Below are positions 29,528-40,979 of a DNA stretch of 64,000 nt, in pieces (positions within the stretch are counted from its first letter, which is position 1; the number at the start of each line of letters is the position of its first letter). This DNA comes from Tetragonia tetragonoides (lineage: Eukaryota; Streptophyta; Magnoliopsida; Caryophyllales; Aizoaceae), in NCBI GenBank assembly GCA_038025085.1, contig CM076145.1:15225000-15288999 (forward strand). Reading direction: 5' to 3'. The notes beneath the pieces were generated by a model. The model searched no databases, was not told where the DNA came from, and saw only the letters and a list, made by a program, of their open reading frames with translations. Made by a program: the position numbers and the translations under genes.

Positions 29528-30342
29528 TTGGTGTTGTGAGGATTTTGAAGTATTAATCCTCTTTGATTATGTTCTTGTGTTCATGAGCTATTGAACAAAA
29601 TGGAGTTTGAAGAGGAAGATGTGTCATTTTAGATTTTTCTAACTTGTATAATTTTTTAGCTTCTTTTCTATTTGCTTTTGGCTGTAATTGTCTCATTAAG
29701 TCCTTCACTAATAATATTTATATACATAACAACTCATTTCTAGTACTTTCTCTCTCTAACTTTACTTTTCCACCCAAGACTGCGTGCTCGCCGGCAGCCG
29801 AAGATCAATCGGTGACCACCACTAGCTGCCGGCGAGCTCCAACTGCTCATTTGTGAACCTGCTTCTTGGTATTTTGGGGTTTCTTTTCCCAATTGCTTTG
29901 GGCTTTCATTGTCATCACTGTTGTTTAGTCGGATTTTGAGCGGCGACCGCCATTGGCTCCTATGAAGCTTTAATTTCACATTACCCAGACCTGATTATCA
30001 TTCTACCGACTTTCTGTGACACATGCAAGGTGGTCTTTACTCGGATTATCTCGCTGAACATCGTCGCCTCCGATCAACCTCCTGCATATCACCGATTGCT
30101 ACCTAGGCCCTTAAACTCTGGTTTCGGTTGTTTTTGTGCTGATTGGTGGGAGATTGCGATTCAGGTCATATTGTTTCTATTTTAGTATCCAGTTCCTGTT
30201 CTTGTTGTTCAGTTTAGTTAGTACTATTGACTTTTGTTTTGTTAATGCCTTGTTGGTCGATTGTGCATGCTCTTGCTTAATTGACTTAGGGCTTTCTTTA
30301 ATCTGTGGGTTTTGTGGGTGACTTTCTGTTTGATCTTTGATC

Positions 30343-31978
30343 ATGGATGATTTGTCGCTTCTTCCTTGGTTATTTCCTGACTGCATTAGTGATGTTTCTG
30401 AGGGTGATGAGGATTTAATTGACCTTCTTATGAATTTGGAGGGACCAGAGGAGTTATACTATCAAGTGACCACAATTAAGGAGGAGGGAAATAGTCTTGT
30501 TAAAAAAGGAAAGTTTGATTGTGCTAGTGTTTATTATGAGCGAGCTTCCAAGTTGCTTTGTTTGGGTTTATCTTGTGGCCCAACTATTGATCATATTTGT
30601 CCGGATTTGGCTACCTCATTGAATTTGAATTTAGCATTTTGTGCTATTAAGCAGCAGAATTATGACAAAGCTAGCCAATTGTGTACTATGGTTTTAAAGT
30701 TGGACCCATCCAATACTAAAGCTCTTTAGCGGCAAAGGAGCTCGGCTCATTTGGGGAAGCTCATAGTGACTTGTGCAAGGCTATAACTTTGGAGCCAAAG
30801 AATCAAAATTTATTAAGAGAGTTAGAGAGGATTTTGTATCTCATTAATCTTGAGTCTAAATTTCAGGAGCATATGAATGAGGATAAAACAAATAGGAAAG
30901 GAAACAAGATCATCAGTGTCGAGGATGGTGAAACTTCATGCTCTAGTGTTCATCATTTTGAGGATCAAAAGCACAACACCACAACTGAAGGAGGAGTTAG
31001 CCAAATTATTGGTTCTAATAGTTCAGCGAACCCAAAGATAGCTGTTCGGACTACATCTGATCAAAGTGAGATGGATATTGACCCACCTCATGTTATTCCC
31101 AGCGTTGTCGGTGAGAAGAGTTGTTCCTTTATTAAAGCTTCTATCAGCTGTAATGCTGATATGAATGATGTCTCTTCAGTTGATAGTAACTCAGTTGCAG
31201 AGCCTAAAGTTCGGTTTGTAAACCGACGAAGGCCAGGCTCTTGTCTTAATATCACTCAAGCTACCTATGAGAAGATAACGAAAGGGGAAATTATCAGTTT
31301 TTATCATGCTAATAGTTTGTCATTATTGACAGTTTGGGTACTTAACCGTACTAATCCTCCTAGCACTGATATGTCCCAAGCTCCTGGCTCGATGAAAAAC
31401 GATGTTCCTTCAGCCCCAATTATCTCGTGCGACTCTCCCAAGCTCCTAACTCGATGAAAAATGATGTTCCTTCAGCCCTAATTATCTCGTGCGACTCTAA
31501 GCCGTTTCATGTCCCACCCTTAGTTGATAGTGCAACAAGTTCGATTGCCTCCAATGACATCTCTGGGAATGTCATTGTGTCTGGAATAGTCGTTCCTCCT
31601 ACCTCTGAAAGTCTTGCAAGTGCGGTCTCCCAAGCAACTGATCAAGACTCCTCCCAAAGTGATTTCTCATCGCCTCCTCATTTGGTTCCTGCTCCATTTT
31701 TATTCAGTGCAAATCGTCACTCACGGGTTCATCCTCGAAAGTGTTTGAAGTCCAATAGGCTCACGAGTGTTGAGCAACATGGTATGAAGATGAATGGTAT
31801 TTTTACTAACAAATTTCAATTGTGCAGGTCTCCTCTTGGACTTAAATGTAAGGATGCCCCGACCTCTCTCTCTCAAGTTCAACCTACTCTACAAGAAAGA
31901 AGATTGCCTTATCTTGTTCTAATGTTATTAGTTGTTTTAGTTTGTATTATCATGATGAACATAACGACTTGCGAATGA
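30343..31978 (+). pseudogene. TPR-domain protein, processed pseudogene
   Basis: The N-terminal part (MDDLSLLPWLFPDC...) contains TPR-like helices: KEEGNSLVKKGKFDCASVYY, then ATSLNLNLAFCAIKQQNYDK and VLKLDPSNTKAL. Such repeats bind Hsp70/Hsp90 tails or other partners. A small indel near 30726 gives TAG; the next frame continues GSFGEAHSDLCKAITLEP, a third TPR helix pair. A 62-bp tandem duplication at 31375-31498 shifts the frame again. The last segment ends in a hydrophobic stretch (YLVLMLLVVLVCIIMM), compatible with a tail anchor. I do not know the parent gene. Not functional as a full-length protein. Confidence 0.65.
31375..31498 (+). repeat. 62-bp tandem duplication within the TPR pseudogene
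   Basis: Units 31375-31436 and 31437-31498 both start CCCAAGCTCCT and end TCGTGCGACTCT, with a few differences. Because 62 is not a multiple of 3, the duplication moves the frame. Subtracting 62 makes the upstream and downstream ORFs share one frame. Confidence 0.9.
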
Positions 31979-32071
31979 TGCAAGATCAGTTGTGTGCTTA
32001 GGTTGTAACTAGTTTCTTTATTGCTGTCAAAAAAAAAAAGCCCTTCACTAATTTGTTAGTGAATACATCTT

Positions 32072-32097
32072 TCTTTTTTTTTTTTTTTTTAATAAGA
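32072..32097 (-). mobile_element. Poly-T only insertion with 15-bp TSD
   Basis: The 15-bp direct repeat TAGTGAATACATCTT (32057-32071 and 32098-32112) flanks 26 bases that are almost only a T-run. Read on the minus strand this is a poly-A tail with almost no body, as expected of an extremely 5'-truncated retroposition. Confidence 0.65.
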
Positions 32098-32547
32098 TAG
32101 TGAATACATCTTAGGTTACCTCTAATAGAGGATACTGGGTTGTCTTGCATTTTCAAAAAAAAAAAAAGAAAAAGAAAAGAAGCCAATAGCAACATGATTT
32201 TTAACATTTTCTTGTAATATTGCCAGGAAACCAAGGATTGGAATTTTGTTTTAAAATGGCAAGAAAGTAACCTTTTTTGAGGCAATAATACTCGATCCAA
32301 GTCATTATTGGGGACGAGTGAGAAATACGCCACTACGCTTCCAACCAAGCTCACAATAATGAGCGAATATTGCTGAGATTCGACTACACTATGATTTTTA
32401 TTGTTCAAACAAATAATTCAACTAATGCCATATCCTTACCCTTTTTATGGGAATAATAAAATTTAAAGAAATAACTAAAATAATTTAAATGATTTAAATA
32501 TTTAACATTGATTTATTCTATAATAACTCACTTGCACACGTTCCACC

Positions 32548-32899
32548 TAGAGATGGCACTGGGACCGGTTAGCACGAGGCACGTCACGACCGAACACGCT
32601 TTTTACACGACACGTCACGGGCACGGACACGAATGACTAGGCCTGGGCTTGGATTTTGAAATGAGAGCACGACACCGCACGACACGATATGGCACAACGA
32701 AAATTTTAATATTATTTGAATAGAACATGGGCACGACACGCATGACACGGCAAAAACACAACCTGAGCATACCTTTTGGAAGAGGAAGCACGACACGGCC
32801 CGCTACGAAGTACGACAACTATAAACACGACAGGACACAATATTATTACAAAGCACAAAGACACGACATAAGCACAAACATGGCACAAAGCCATCTTTA
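32548..32899. mobile_element. Small non-autonomous hAT element, 352 bp
   Basis: The ends are TAGAGATGGC and, inverted, TAAAGATGGC. The exact 8-bp TSD GTTCCACC lies at 32540-32547 and 32900-32907. The interior is dense in CACGACACG words. Fits the hAT superfamily. Confidence 0.85.
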
Positions 32900-33186
32900 G
32901 TTCCACCAACTAGTTCTATACTAGTTGGAAATAACAAACCAAATCCCAGGGTAGGTCGTTAATCAGTTTGCCGGCGTGTTTGGATTTCAAACCAATAACT
33001 AACCCTCTAAATTCCTAACGGATTATTTCAGCCTAGTAAACTCCGCACCATATAGTATTTTAGTATTAAACCAAACACTGTAAATGCTGGTTCTTTCACA
33101 CAGACACAGTCATCGTTTCTCTCTCCTCCGAGCCATCACCAAGCAAGCGAGCCCATCAACAGCCACTCTCTCTCTCCTCTTCCACA

Positions 33187-36100
33187 ATGACAATGAGCTG
33201 CTCTTCCCTTATAAGCCCTTATTCACTTTCTCTCAGGAAGCTGTCTTTTGACTACTGCTGCTCCGAATCTCTGAATTGCTTTAACAATGGAGTTGGGCGA
33301 TTTGGGCCCCGCAATTTGGATGGGGCTAGGGTTTTTATGAGCGTGTCTGTTGGATCTCAAACTGCTGCTGCTACAAATGATGCTTTGTTCTCTGATTATA
33401 AGCCCACTTCCGCCTTTCTCTTTCCTGGTCAGGTGAGGTTTTGTTTTTGTTTTTGGTATATATTTTCTGTTTAATTACTTGCTTATTGATTATGATCGAT
33501 CATGAATTTCTTGGAAATGTGAAATGCTGTGACGTTCAATTTGTCAAGAACATTAATTGTCTGAATTTTAACTTTTTGGGAGGGAGGGTTTAGCATAGAA
33601 ATTTATGGATTTTAAGTTGGGCAATCCATGTTTTATAAGTATTAATTTGCAATAACCTCCAAAATGAAAACCTCTCTCGGCCATAGCGTTAGGTGAGAGA
33701 AAATGAAAGCCTGCAAGTGTCAGTTTCTTTGATAGGACAAAGTTTTGGGTGAAGGTGTTGAATGTTCCTTTTGGAGCACGGGATATGGGCACGGCAGAGT
33801 TGGTTGGTAATACAGTATGGAAGTTTGTGTCCTATGACCCTACCAAAGGTTTTGGCTACGAAAAGGCCATGAATATCCATGTTGAAGTGGATATAACAAA
33901 GCCACTTAGGAGGGGTATGAACTTGGCATTCGCAGATTCTGATGGGGACTGGCTTGAATTTAAATATCGTTATTTACCTGTATTCTGCTATGCGTGTGGT
34001 ATCATAGGCCATACGGATAAAGAATGTGATACTCTCAGTGAAGAAGATATCCAAGCGGCTGGGCTCCAGTATGGTCCATGGCTACGAGCGACGCCGAACA
34101 AGTTGTCTCGTAGACAATCCATGGCTGATAGGGTGAAGGAACAAATATTATTTGAAGGGCTGAATAGGGTGGACACAGAATCGTGTTGTCGACATATAAA
34201 TTTCCCAGTCGAGGTTGGTGATTATGTGAAGGTTTCTACTGAAGATACGATGACAGAGCAGGCGAGTGGGGAGGAGGAATTGGGTGTGGAGCTGCAAGTT
34301 GAAAATCAGCTTGGTGGTGTTTCTGCAGGTACTGGCGTGCAGGTTGCTGTTGAGACGGAGGAGTCCCCAACTTTTAAGTTAGACTCCCTTTCTCTCAAGG
34401 AGAAGAATGGTAAAGCTGTTTGTGAGATTGAGAAAGGAAAACCAGGGAGCGGGTCTCATCGTCTCTGGTTTCGTTTGGCAAGGAGAGGGAATAAGGAGGT
34501 TCATGATGTGGCTCCGCTGACTGTTAAGGATCATCTCGACCTTGGTAGTAAGCGCGAGCAGGAGGGGAAGAATACTGATGTGGTAATGGAGGATGGTGAA
34601 TTGTTGGAGAGAAATCATAAAGTGAACAGGCTACTGCTTGATTGTGATGAGACAACCAATTGGGAGGCTGTTCTGTCTCCCGGATCGGCGGAGGTCGGGG
34701 ATGCCCGGCTCCCCCGGGAGCAATGAGTTGCTTAAGTCTCAACTGTCGGGGGGTGGGCAATCCCTGGGCAGTTGCTTTGCTTCGCGATCTTGTGCGAAGG
34801 GAGGCCCCATCTGCTCTTTTTCTATCGGAGACAAAGTTGAGCGGACGTGAGATGGAGTCGATTAGGGATTAGCTTTTGGGTCACAATGGTTTGTTTGTTG
34901 ATAGCGCTGGACGTGGATGTGGTGTGGCTATGTTCTGGAAACAAGAAGTGACAATTCAGCTGTTGTTGTCGTCTCTTCACCACATTGATGTGCTAGTACA
35001 GGCTGGTTTGGGTGTAGGATCATGGCGTTCGACTGGGTTTTATGGCTGGCCAGAAATTGCTAATCGAACACCTTCTTGGCAGCTTTTGGATTTGTTGGCT
35101 CGGGAACGTGATGACCCATGGATGTGTATAGGGGATTTTAATGAGATTTTGTTTGGTCATAAGGTAGTTAGTGGAGTTGGAAAGGCTGAATGGCAAATGC
35201 AAAATTTCCGTGCCGTGGTTGATAATTGTGGCTTTTGGGAAGTGCGTTTTGTAGGCTCTACTGTCACGTATGATAATGGTCGTGCAGGGGTGGAAAATGT
35301 GCAAGCAAGGTTGGATCGAGCTATGGCAACGGACCTTTTCCCTCACTCGAAGCTAATTTATCTTGAGAGGGAACTATCTGATCATTTGCCGATTAAGTTA
35401 TGTCTTGAAGGTGAGAGTCAGGGAAGCCATGGGCGAAGTCTTTTCCGGTTCGAACTGTGGACTGAGAATAGTTGTTGTGAAGAGGTTATAAGGCAAGCTT
35501 GGTTTGGTGGGGGACCTACAGCGATGGAGCGCATAGCCTTCTGCGCTTCTGAGTTACAAGAGTGGAGTGAGAGTACTTATGGGGCTGTGTCTAGGGAGCT
35601 GAGAAAGAAAAGAAAGAAACTGAGGAAGCTGAACGAGAGAGGTCGTAGTGAACAACAGTCGGCAGAGAGACGCAGGCTACTACATGAAATTGAATCTTTG
35701 GTTCGGGAGGAAGAACTTTTTTGGCGACAATGTTCCCAAGTGTTGTGGTTGGTCTCGGGTGACCGTAATAACAGTTTTTTTCATAGGCGTGCCTCGAGCA
35801 GGAAGGAAAGGAACACTATACGGGAATTGAGGGGTGATGACGGTGCGTTATACAGTGCTGATGAGGCCGTGGGAAGGGTGGCTTGTGACTATTTTTGTGG
35901 GCTTTTTTCAACCAGTAATCCTAGTGGTTTTGATGAAGCTTTACGTGGAGTGGAGACTAGAGTGACGCCTGAAATGAATAATGATTTACAGAGGGAGTAC
36001 ACGATGGAGGAGGTTAAAGTGGCTTTGAGTCAAATGCATCCGCTCAAAGCTCCGGGTCCTGACGGTATGTGCCCTTTGTTTTTTCAGACTTACGGGAGTA

Positions 36101-39100
36101 TTGTTGGTGATTGTGTGACCCATTTTATTCTGGATTTTTTGAATGGAGGGGAATTAAAAAAGGAGCTTAATCATACCTTTTTAGTTCTTATTCCAAAGAA
36201 AAAAAAGCCAGAAAAAGTTACTGACTTCCGACCAATTAGTTTGTGCAATGTCCTTTACAAGCTGAGTTTGAAAGTTCTTGCCAATAGATTAAAAGGTACC
36301 CTTCCGAGTATTGTTTCTTTGAATCAGAGTGTTTTTACGCCTGGCGTTTGATTACATATAATATTTTGTTGGCGTTTAAGGCTATTTTGCTTTGAAGCTC
36401 GATATGGCAAATGCCTATGATGGTGTGAAATGAGATTTTTTGGAGAGAATGTTGATGCGAATGGGGTTTGATGAGGCATGGATTAACAAAGTTATGGTCT
36501 GTATGCAATCAGCTTCTTTTTCCGTTTTGGTAAATGGGCAACCTACAGAAGTTTTTTTATCACAACGAGGGCTTCGGCAAGGGGATCCGATATCACCTTA
36601 TTTATTTATTCTCTGTGCTTAGGCTCTTTCGGGGTTGATGAGAGTGGCTGAGGAAGAGGGAGCAATTGAGGGTGCACGTATTTGTACATGTGCTCTGTCT
36701 GTTACTCATTTATTTTTTTGCATATGACAGTTTGCTCTTCTCTAGAGCTTTTGTTGATTCGGCAAATAGTATTAGAGATATTTTGTCTACTTATGAACGG
36801 GCATCTGGTCAGATTGTGAGTTACGGAAAGTCAAATGCCTGGTTTAGTAAGGGGGTGAGACCGTGAGAGATGATGTGACACGGGATGTTTTGCAGGAACT
36901 TGGAGTGGTTGAGGTTGACCAGATATCTTGGCCTACCCACTATAGTGGGTCGCTCAAAAAAGGTGATTGATGGCTCAATGAAGGAGAAATTGTGGAAAAA
37001 GCTTCAAGTGTGGAAGGGATTGTTGCTATCTAGAGCTAGTAGGGAAGTGATGTTAAAGGCAGTGGCCCAATCAGTAACTACCTACGCGATGAGTGTTTTT
37101 TAATTGCCAACGACCTTTTGCAATGATGTTCGATCCATGGTTTCACAATTTTTTTGGGGCTAAAAGAAGGATGAAAAAAAGATTCATTGGCTTTCTTGGC
37201 AAAAAATGTGTAAACCAAAGAAAGAGGGTGGCTTGGGTTTTCGGGATTATAAATTGTTTAATTGGACGCTTTTGGGGAAACAGGCTTGGCGTTTTGCTAA
37301 TGGGGAAGGTGATCTTCTTGGCGATGTATTTACAGCTCGTTATTTTCCGGATGACGATTTTCTTAACTCGTCACTCGGTTCTAATCCTAGCTATACTTAG
37401 CGGGGTGTGTGGGAGGCTAGATGGGTCTTGCGGAAAGGGATGCAGTGACATATTGGGTCCGGGGAGCAGGTGCGTGTTTGGGGTGATCCTTGTCTTCTGA
37501 GTCATGGGTCACATCATTTGGTTTCACCACGAGGCAACCATGATCCCAATATGCGTGTTAGTGAATTGATCATTCAGCCCCTTAGAGCCTGGGATGTTGC
37601 TAGTGTTAGTGAGGTGTGTCTCCCGTTTGAAGTGGATAGTGTTCTTGCAATTCCCCTTAGCTCGAGACAGGTTGGCGACACTATTTCATGGAGTTGGGAT
37701 AAACATGGAGAGTATACTATGAGGAGTGCCTATCATGGAATTTTTGAGGCTCAAGAAGCTGAGTCGAAGGCATCTTCATCTGTGGTGGTCTGGTGGACAG
37801 GTCGTTTTGGAACTGTATTTGGGGGTGTGATATTCCTCCGAAGGTGAAAATGTTCTTATGGAGAGCCTGCCGTGACGCACTTCCAACGAAAGAAGGTCTG
37901 CACAGAAGGATAGAAAATATTCCTGCTTGCTGTAATTTTTGTGTGGGATGGTCTGAGGACGGGATGCATGCTCTGCGTGACTGCCCATGTGCCAACGCAG
38001 TGTGGGAGGCGAGTGATCTGCAGTTTATGGGTCATGTTATGTTCCGTTGTGTGAGAGATTGGGTTACAGAGGCACGAGACAAGCTGAGTAGTGAGGAATT
38101 TCGCAGGTTCTGTTTGGTTATGTGGGTTGTTTGGGAAATGCGAACAAGATGATTTTTGAGTTTGCTTCTGATCCTGCACATGTAATTCAGCGTGTTGATA
38201 AGTTGTTGAGTGAGCTTGACCATGAGAAACAGGGAACCAATGCTGGAGAAAGGACGAGGAACACGGTGTGTTAGCTTAAGCCAGCAAATGGTGTGATTAA
38301 ATTCAATGTTGATGCTGGTAAAATTGGTGAGTTTGGGACGAGTTTGGGGACTGTTGGTAGGGACTCAAAGGGCTTGGCAGTGGTGGCTGCTGCGTGGAAT
38401 TTTAGTGAGAATTGGGAGCTGCAGATTGCGGAGGCAAAAACTCTCTACTTTTGTTTACAAATGGCTTCTGTTCATGGGTTTGATCATGTTGTTATGGAGA
38501 CAGATTGTCTTACTTTGTTTAATGCTTTACAGTCTAGTCATAGAGGTCGTAGCTACTTTGATTTGGTTGTTGATGATGTTCTAGATTTAGTTTCATGTTT
38601 TCGTAGTGTCTCATGGTCTTTTGTTCGTAGAGAAGGTAATAGAGTAGCTCATGAGCTTGCGCATGTGCAGCCGTGGGAGGTAGGATGTCAGTTTTGGGAG
38701 GTGTCTTTCCTGACCAATGTGTTGTCCGCTTTGGATGATGATTTGTCTAAATTAATGGAAGATCGGTGACCGTGTTCGGTCTTTCACTAAAAAAAAAAAA
38801 AGTTTATATTAATTTGCGGGTCAAAAATGAACACAATGTAATGAATATTTTCAGGGTGCACAAGCCGTGGGAATGGGTGCTGAGGCTCAGAATGTGCCTG
38901 CTGCTGCATCTTTGTTCGAAAAAGCTAATAACATTCTTGGGTATGTTTGATTAACATTCTCTTGATTCCTTGGTTCTATAATTTATGGGGATTCTTATAT
39001 TTAATTAGTTGTATTCTGATTAGTTAGCTTTTATGTAAGTGGTAATATGTGATTTATGGTCTTGTCTTGGCAATGTGTAGCTTTGATCTTTTGGATATTT

Positions 39101-40979
39101 GCACCAAGGGACCCAAGGAAAAACTTGATTCAACTGTCTTGAGCCAGGTACACATTTACTCTTCTGGCATTACTTCCATTGCTTGGTTTTGGCTTGAACA
39201 AAAGAGAGAACTTTTCTGCCAAAAGACAGAATCCAGTGTACTCATACACCCACCATAATCCAGTGTACTCATACACACATCTTTTTACTGCAGCCAGCTA
39301 TTTATGTTACAAGCTTAGCTGCTGTTGAGGTACTGCGTGCTCGTGAGGGTGGTCAGCAGATAATTGATTCTGTGGATGTCACATGTGGTCTAAGTTTGGG
39401 AGAATACACTGCTCTAGCATTTGCCGGAGCTTTCAGGTGGGTTAGTGAAATATCAAGAGATGATGTTGTTGATGTAATTCCTCATCTCTTCTGTACATGT
39501 GATTACTTCATGAGAAAGGATTTTAGTTATAGAACTGCCTCTCCTCATGATCCATGCATAACATCTTGAAATCACTTTATCAAGAGTTAACTTTGCTCTC
39601 TGCTGCAATATGCGTACGAGTGGGGTCTCAAGTTGTATGATGGTGTTAGTTTGTGCACTATTACAGAGATGTAGTCAAACTTTGTGAAATCCATTTGTTC
39701 ATTTCCCTTCCCTTCAATTCAATATATAAGGATTAAAAAAGCTTAACAATCATTTTTACATGTAGTTACGCATTGTTAGAAGTTAGAACAATTCTCTGGA
39801 TTAGAAAGTTGGTTTTTCAAAAGAGCATTGTGCTGTGTTCTTTGTAATACATTTTACCTCGTTGCTTCATTTGTATTTGTCATTGGTATTGAAGCTTTGA
39901 GGATGGGCTTAAGCTTGTAAAGCTGAGGGGAGAATCTATGCAGGTAAATTACCTAGGATTAGCTGATATCCATCTTCTTTTTTCTGTAGAAGAATGAAGT
40001 CAGCAAGTAATAACTCTATACTTGTGTTTCTAGGCAGCCTCTGATGCTGCAAAAAGTGCCATGGTTAGTATCATCGGCCTAGATGCAGAAAAGGTACAGA
40101 AGTTGTGTGATGCTGCCAACGAAGAAGTTGCTGAAGATGAAAGAGTTCAGATAGCAAACTTTCTCTGCCCTGTAAGTATCTTCACTCTTCTATGAAGCTA
40201 ACCTATGGTTCTGTGAAATCTGAGTGCAAGTTTGAGGCAACTGAATGTATGCGGGCAGGGAAATTATGCTGTGTCTGGAGGGGTAAAAGGTATTGAAGCG
40301 GTGGAAGCCAAGGCCAAGTCCTTTAAGGCTCGGATGACGGTACTATTCTCTGACAATTTCATGATGTCTCATCCTTCCTCCACCATTAAGATTCCAACAT
40401 TCCCCCTCAACCTTTTTGCAGGTGCGTCTAGCAGTGGCTGGTGCTTTCCACACTAGATTCATGGAACCAGCAGTCTCAAGACTGGAAGCAGCTTTGGCTG
40501 CAACGGAGATTAGGACACCACGTATACCAGTTATATCCAATGTGGATGCGCAGCCCCGTGCAGATCCGGAAACTATTAAGAAGATATTGGCGCAGCAGGT
40601 AATTTAGTTAAACCCAGTATCATCCATTCTAATAAATGTAACTAGCTGCATACATAGACTGAGTTAGCTCACCTATGAATGATAGGTGACATCTCCTGTT
40701 CAATGGGAAACAACCTTGAAGACTCTTCTAAGCAAAGGGTTGAACAAGAGCTATGAATTGGGACCTGGAAAGGTATGGTTCGGTAAGGCTGCAAAGCCGT
40801 GTACTCTGTATTTCCTACTTTAAGTTTGCATACTTTTGGAAAGTGAACATTATTGACATTAATAGCTGATGTACTTTCATCTTCTTTCTTTTTCTTCATT
40901 TCCGATAATTGTTCAGGTCATCGCGGGCATCATGAAGAGAATCGATAAGGCTGCTGCCATTGAGAATGTTGGCGCATGA
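33187..40979 (+). CDS. MCAT: Malonyl-CoA:ACP transacylase, plastid (FabD-type)
   Basis: Ten exons with consistent phase: 33187-33432, 38855-38940, 39081-39147, 39294-39436, 39895-39943, 40034-40171, 40259-40339, 40422-40598, 40686-40772, 40917-40979; 378 residues. It moves malonyl from CoA to acyl carrier protein for plastid fatty acid synthesis. Visible motifs: FLFPGQGAQAVGMG at the domain start, nucleophile elbow GLSLGEYTAL (Ser), a GNYAVSGG segment, and AGAFHTRFMEPA with the catalytic His. The first about 60 residues are Ser-rich and basic, like a chloroplast transit peptide. The length matches plant MCATs. A CT-rich leader lies at 33115-33186. Intron 1 is 5.4 kb because of a LINE in the same orientation; all other introns are short. 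No defect in coding sequence. Confidence 0.95.
33749..34726 (+). pseudogene. LINE ORF1 (5'-truncated DUF4283 / zinc knuckle)
   Basis: The open frame covers the end of DUF4283 (FWVKVLNVPFGARDMG, then DITKPLRRGMNLAF) and the zinc knuckle CYACGIIGHTDKEC (C-x2-C-x4-H-x4-C), followed by a charged linker. Its stop TGA (34724-34726) overlaps the ORF2 start ATG (34723-34725) as ATGA. The missing N-terminus makes it a remnant although this frame has no internal stop. Confidence 0.8.
34723..38769 (+). pseudogene. LINE ORF2 (endonuclease, RT, zf-RVT, RNase H)
   Basis: Starts MSCLSLNCRGVGNPWAV, an APE-type endonuclease N-terminus. TAG at 34870 breaks it, and the same frame then runs open to 36351, including CIGDFNEI, SDHLPIKL and APGPDGM, and FRPISLCNVLYKLS. 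Later RT motif LRQGDPISPYLF lies near 36580. The catalytic FADD box reads FAYD near 36717-36728, so an Asp is lost. The zf-RVT part (PPKVKMFLWRACRDALPT, CNFC) lies at 37840-37990 and RNase H at 38293-38769 (METDC, NRVAHELAH). Inactive. Confidence 0.85.

Larger units (their letters stand above)
29713..32040 (+). mobile_element. Processed retrocopy of a TPR-protein mRNA (TSD and poly-A)
   Basis: The unit is flanked by the 11-bp direct repeat CCTTCACTAAT (29702-29712 and 32042-32052) and ends in an A-run (32029-32039). Inside are a CT-rich leader (29740-29790), about 600 bp of 5' UTR and an intron-free coding region. TSD plus poly-A plus absence of introns is the hallmark of LINE-mediated retroposition. 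Confidence 0.65.
33651..38802 (+). mobile_element. L1-type LINE in MCAT intron 1, 5'-truncated and inactive
   Basis: The LINE is about 5.15 kb and ends in an A-run (38789-38801). An 11-bp TSD TATTAATTTGC is seen at 33640-33650 and 38807-38817, with a small indel beside it. ORF1 begins within the DUF4283 region, so the 5' end is missing. ORF2 has endonuclease, RT, zf-RVT and RNase H in order but carries several stops and shifts. Same strand as the host gene. Confidence 0.9.

Noticed and set aside
32584..32909. Cys/Val-rich ORFs on the minus strand
   Set aside because: They lie wholly in the hAT element and come from repeated CACGACACG words.
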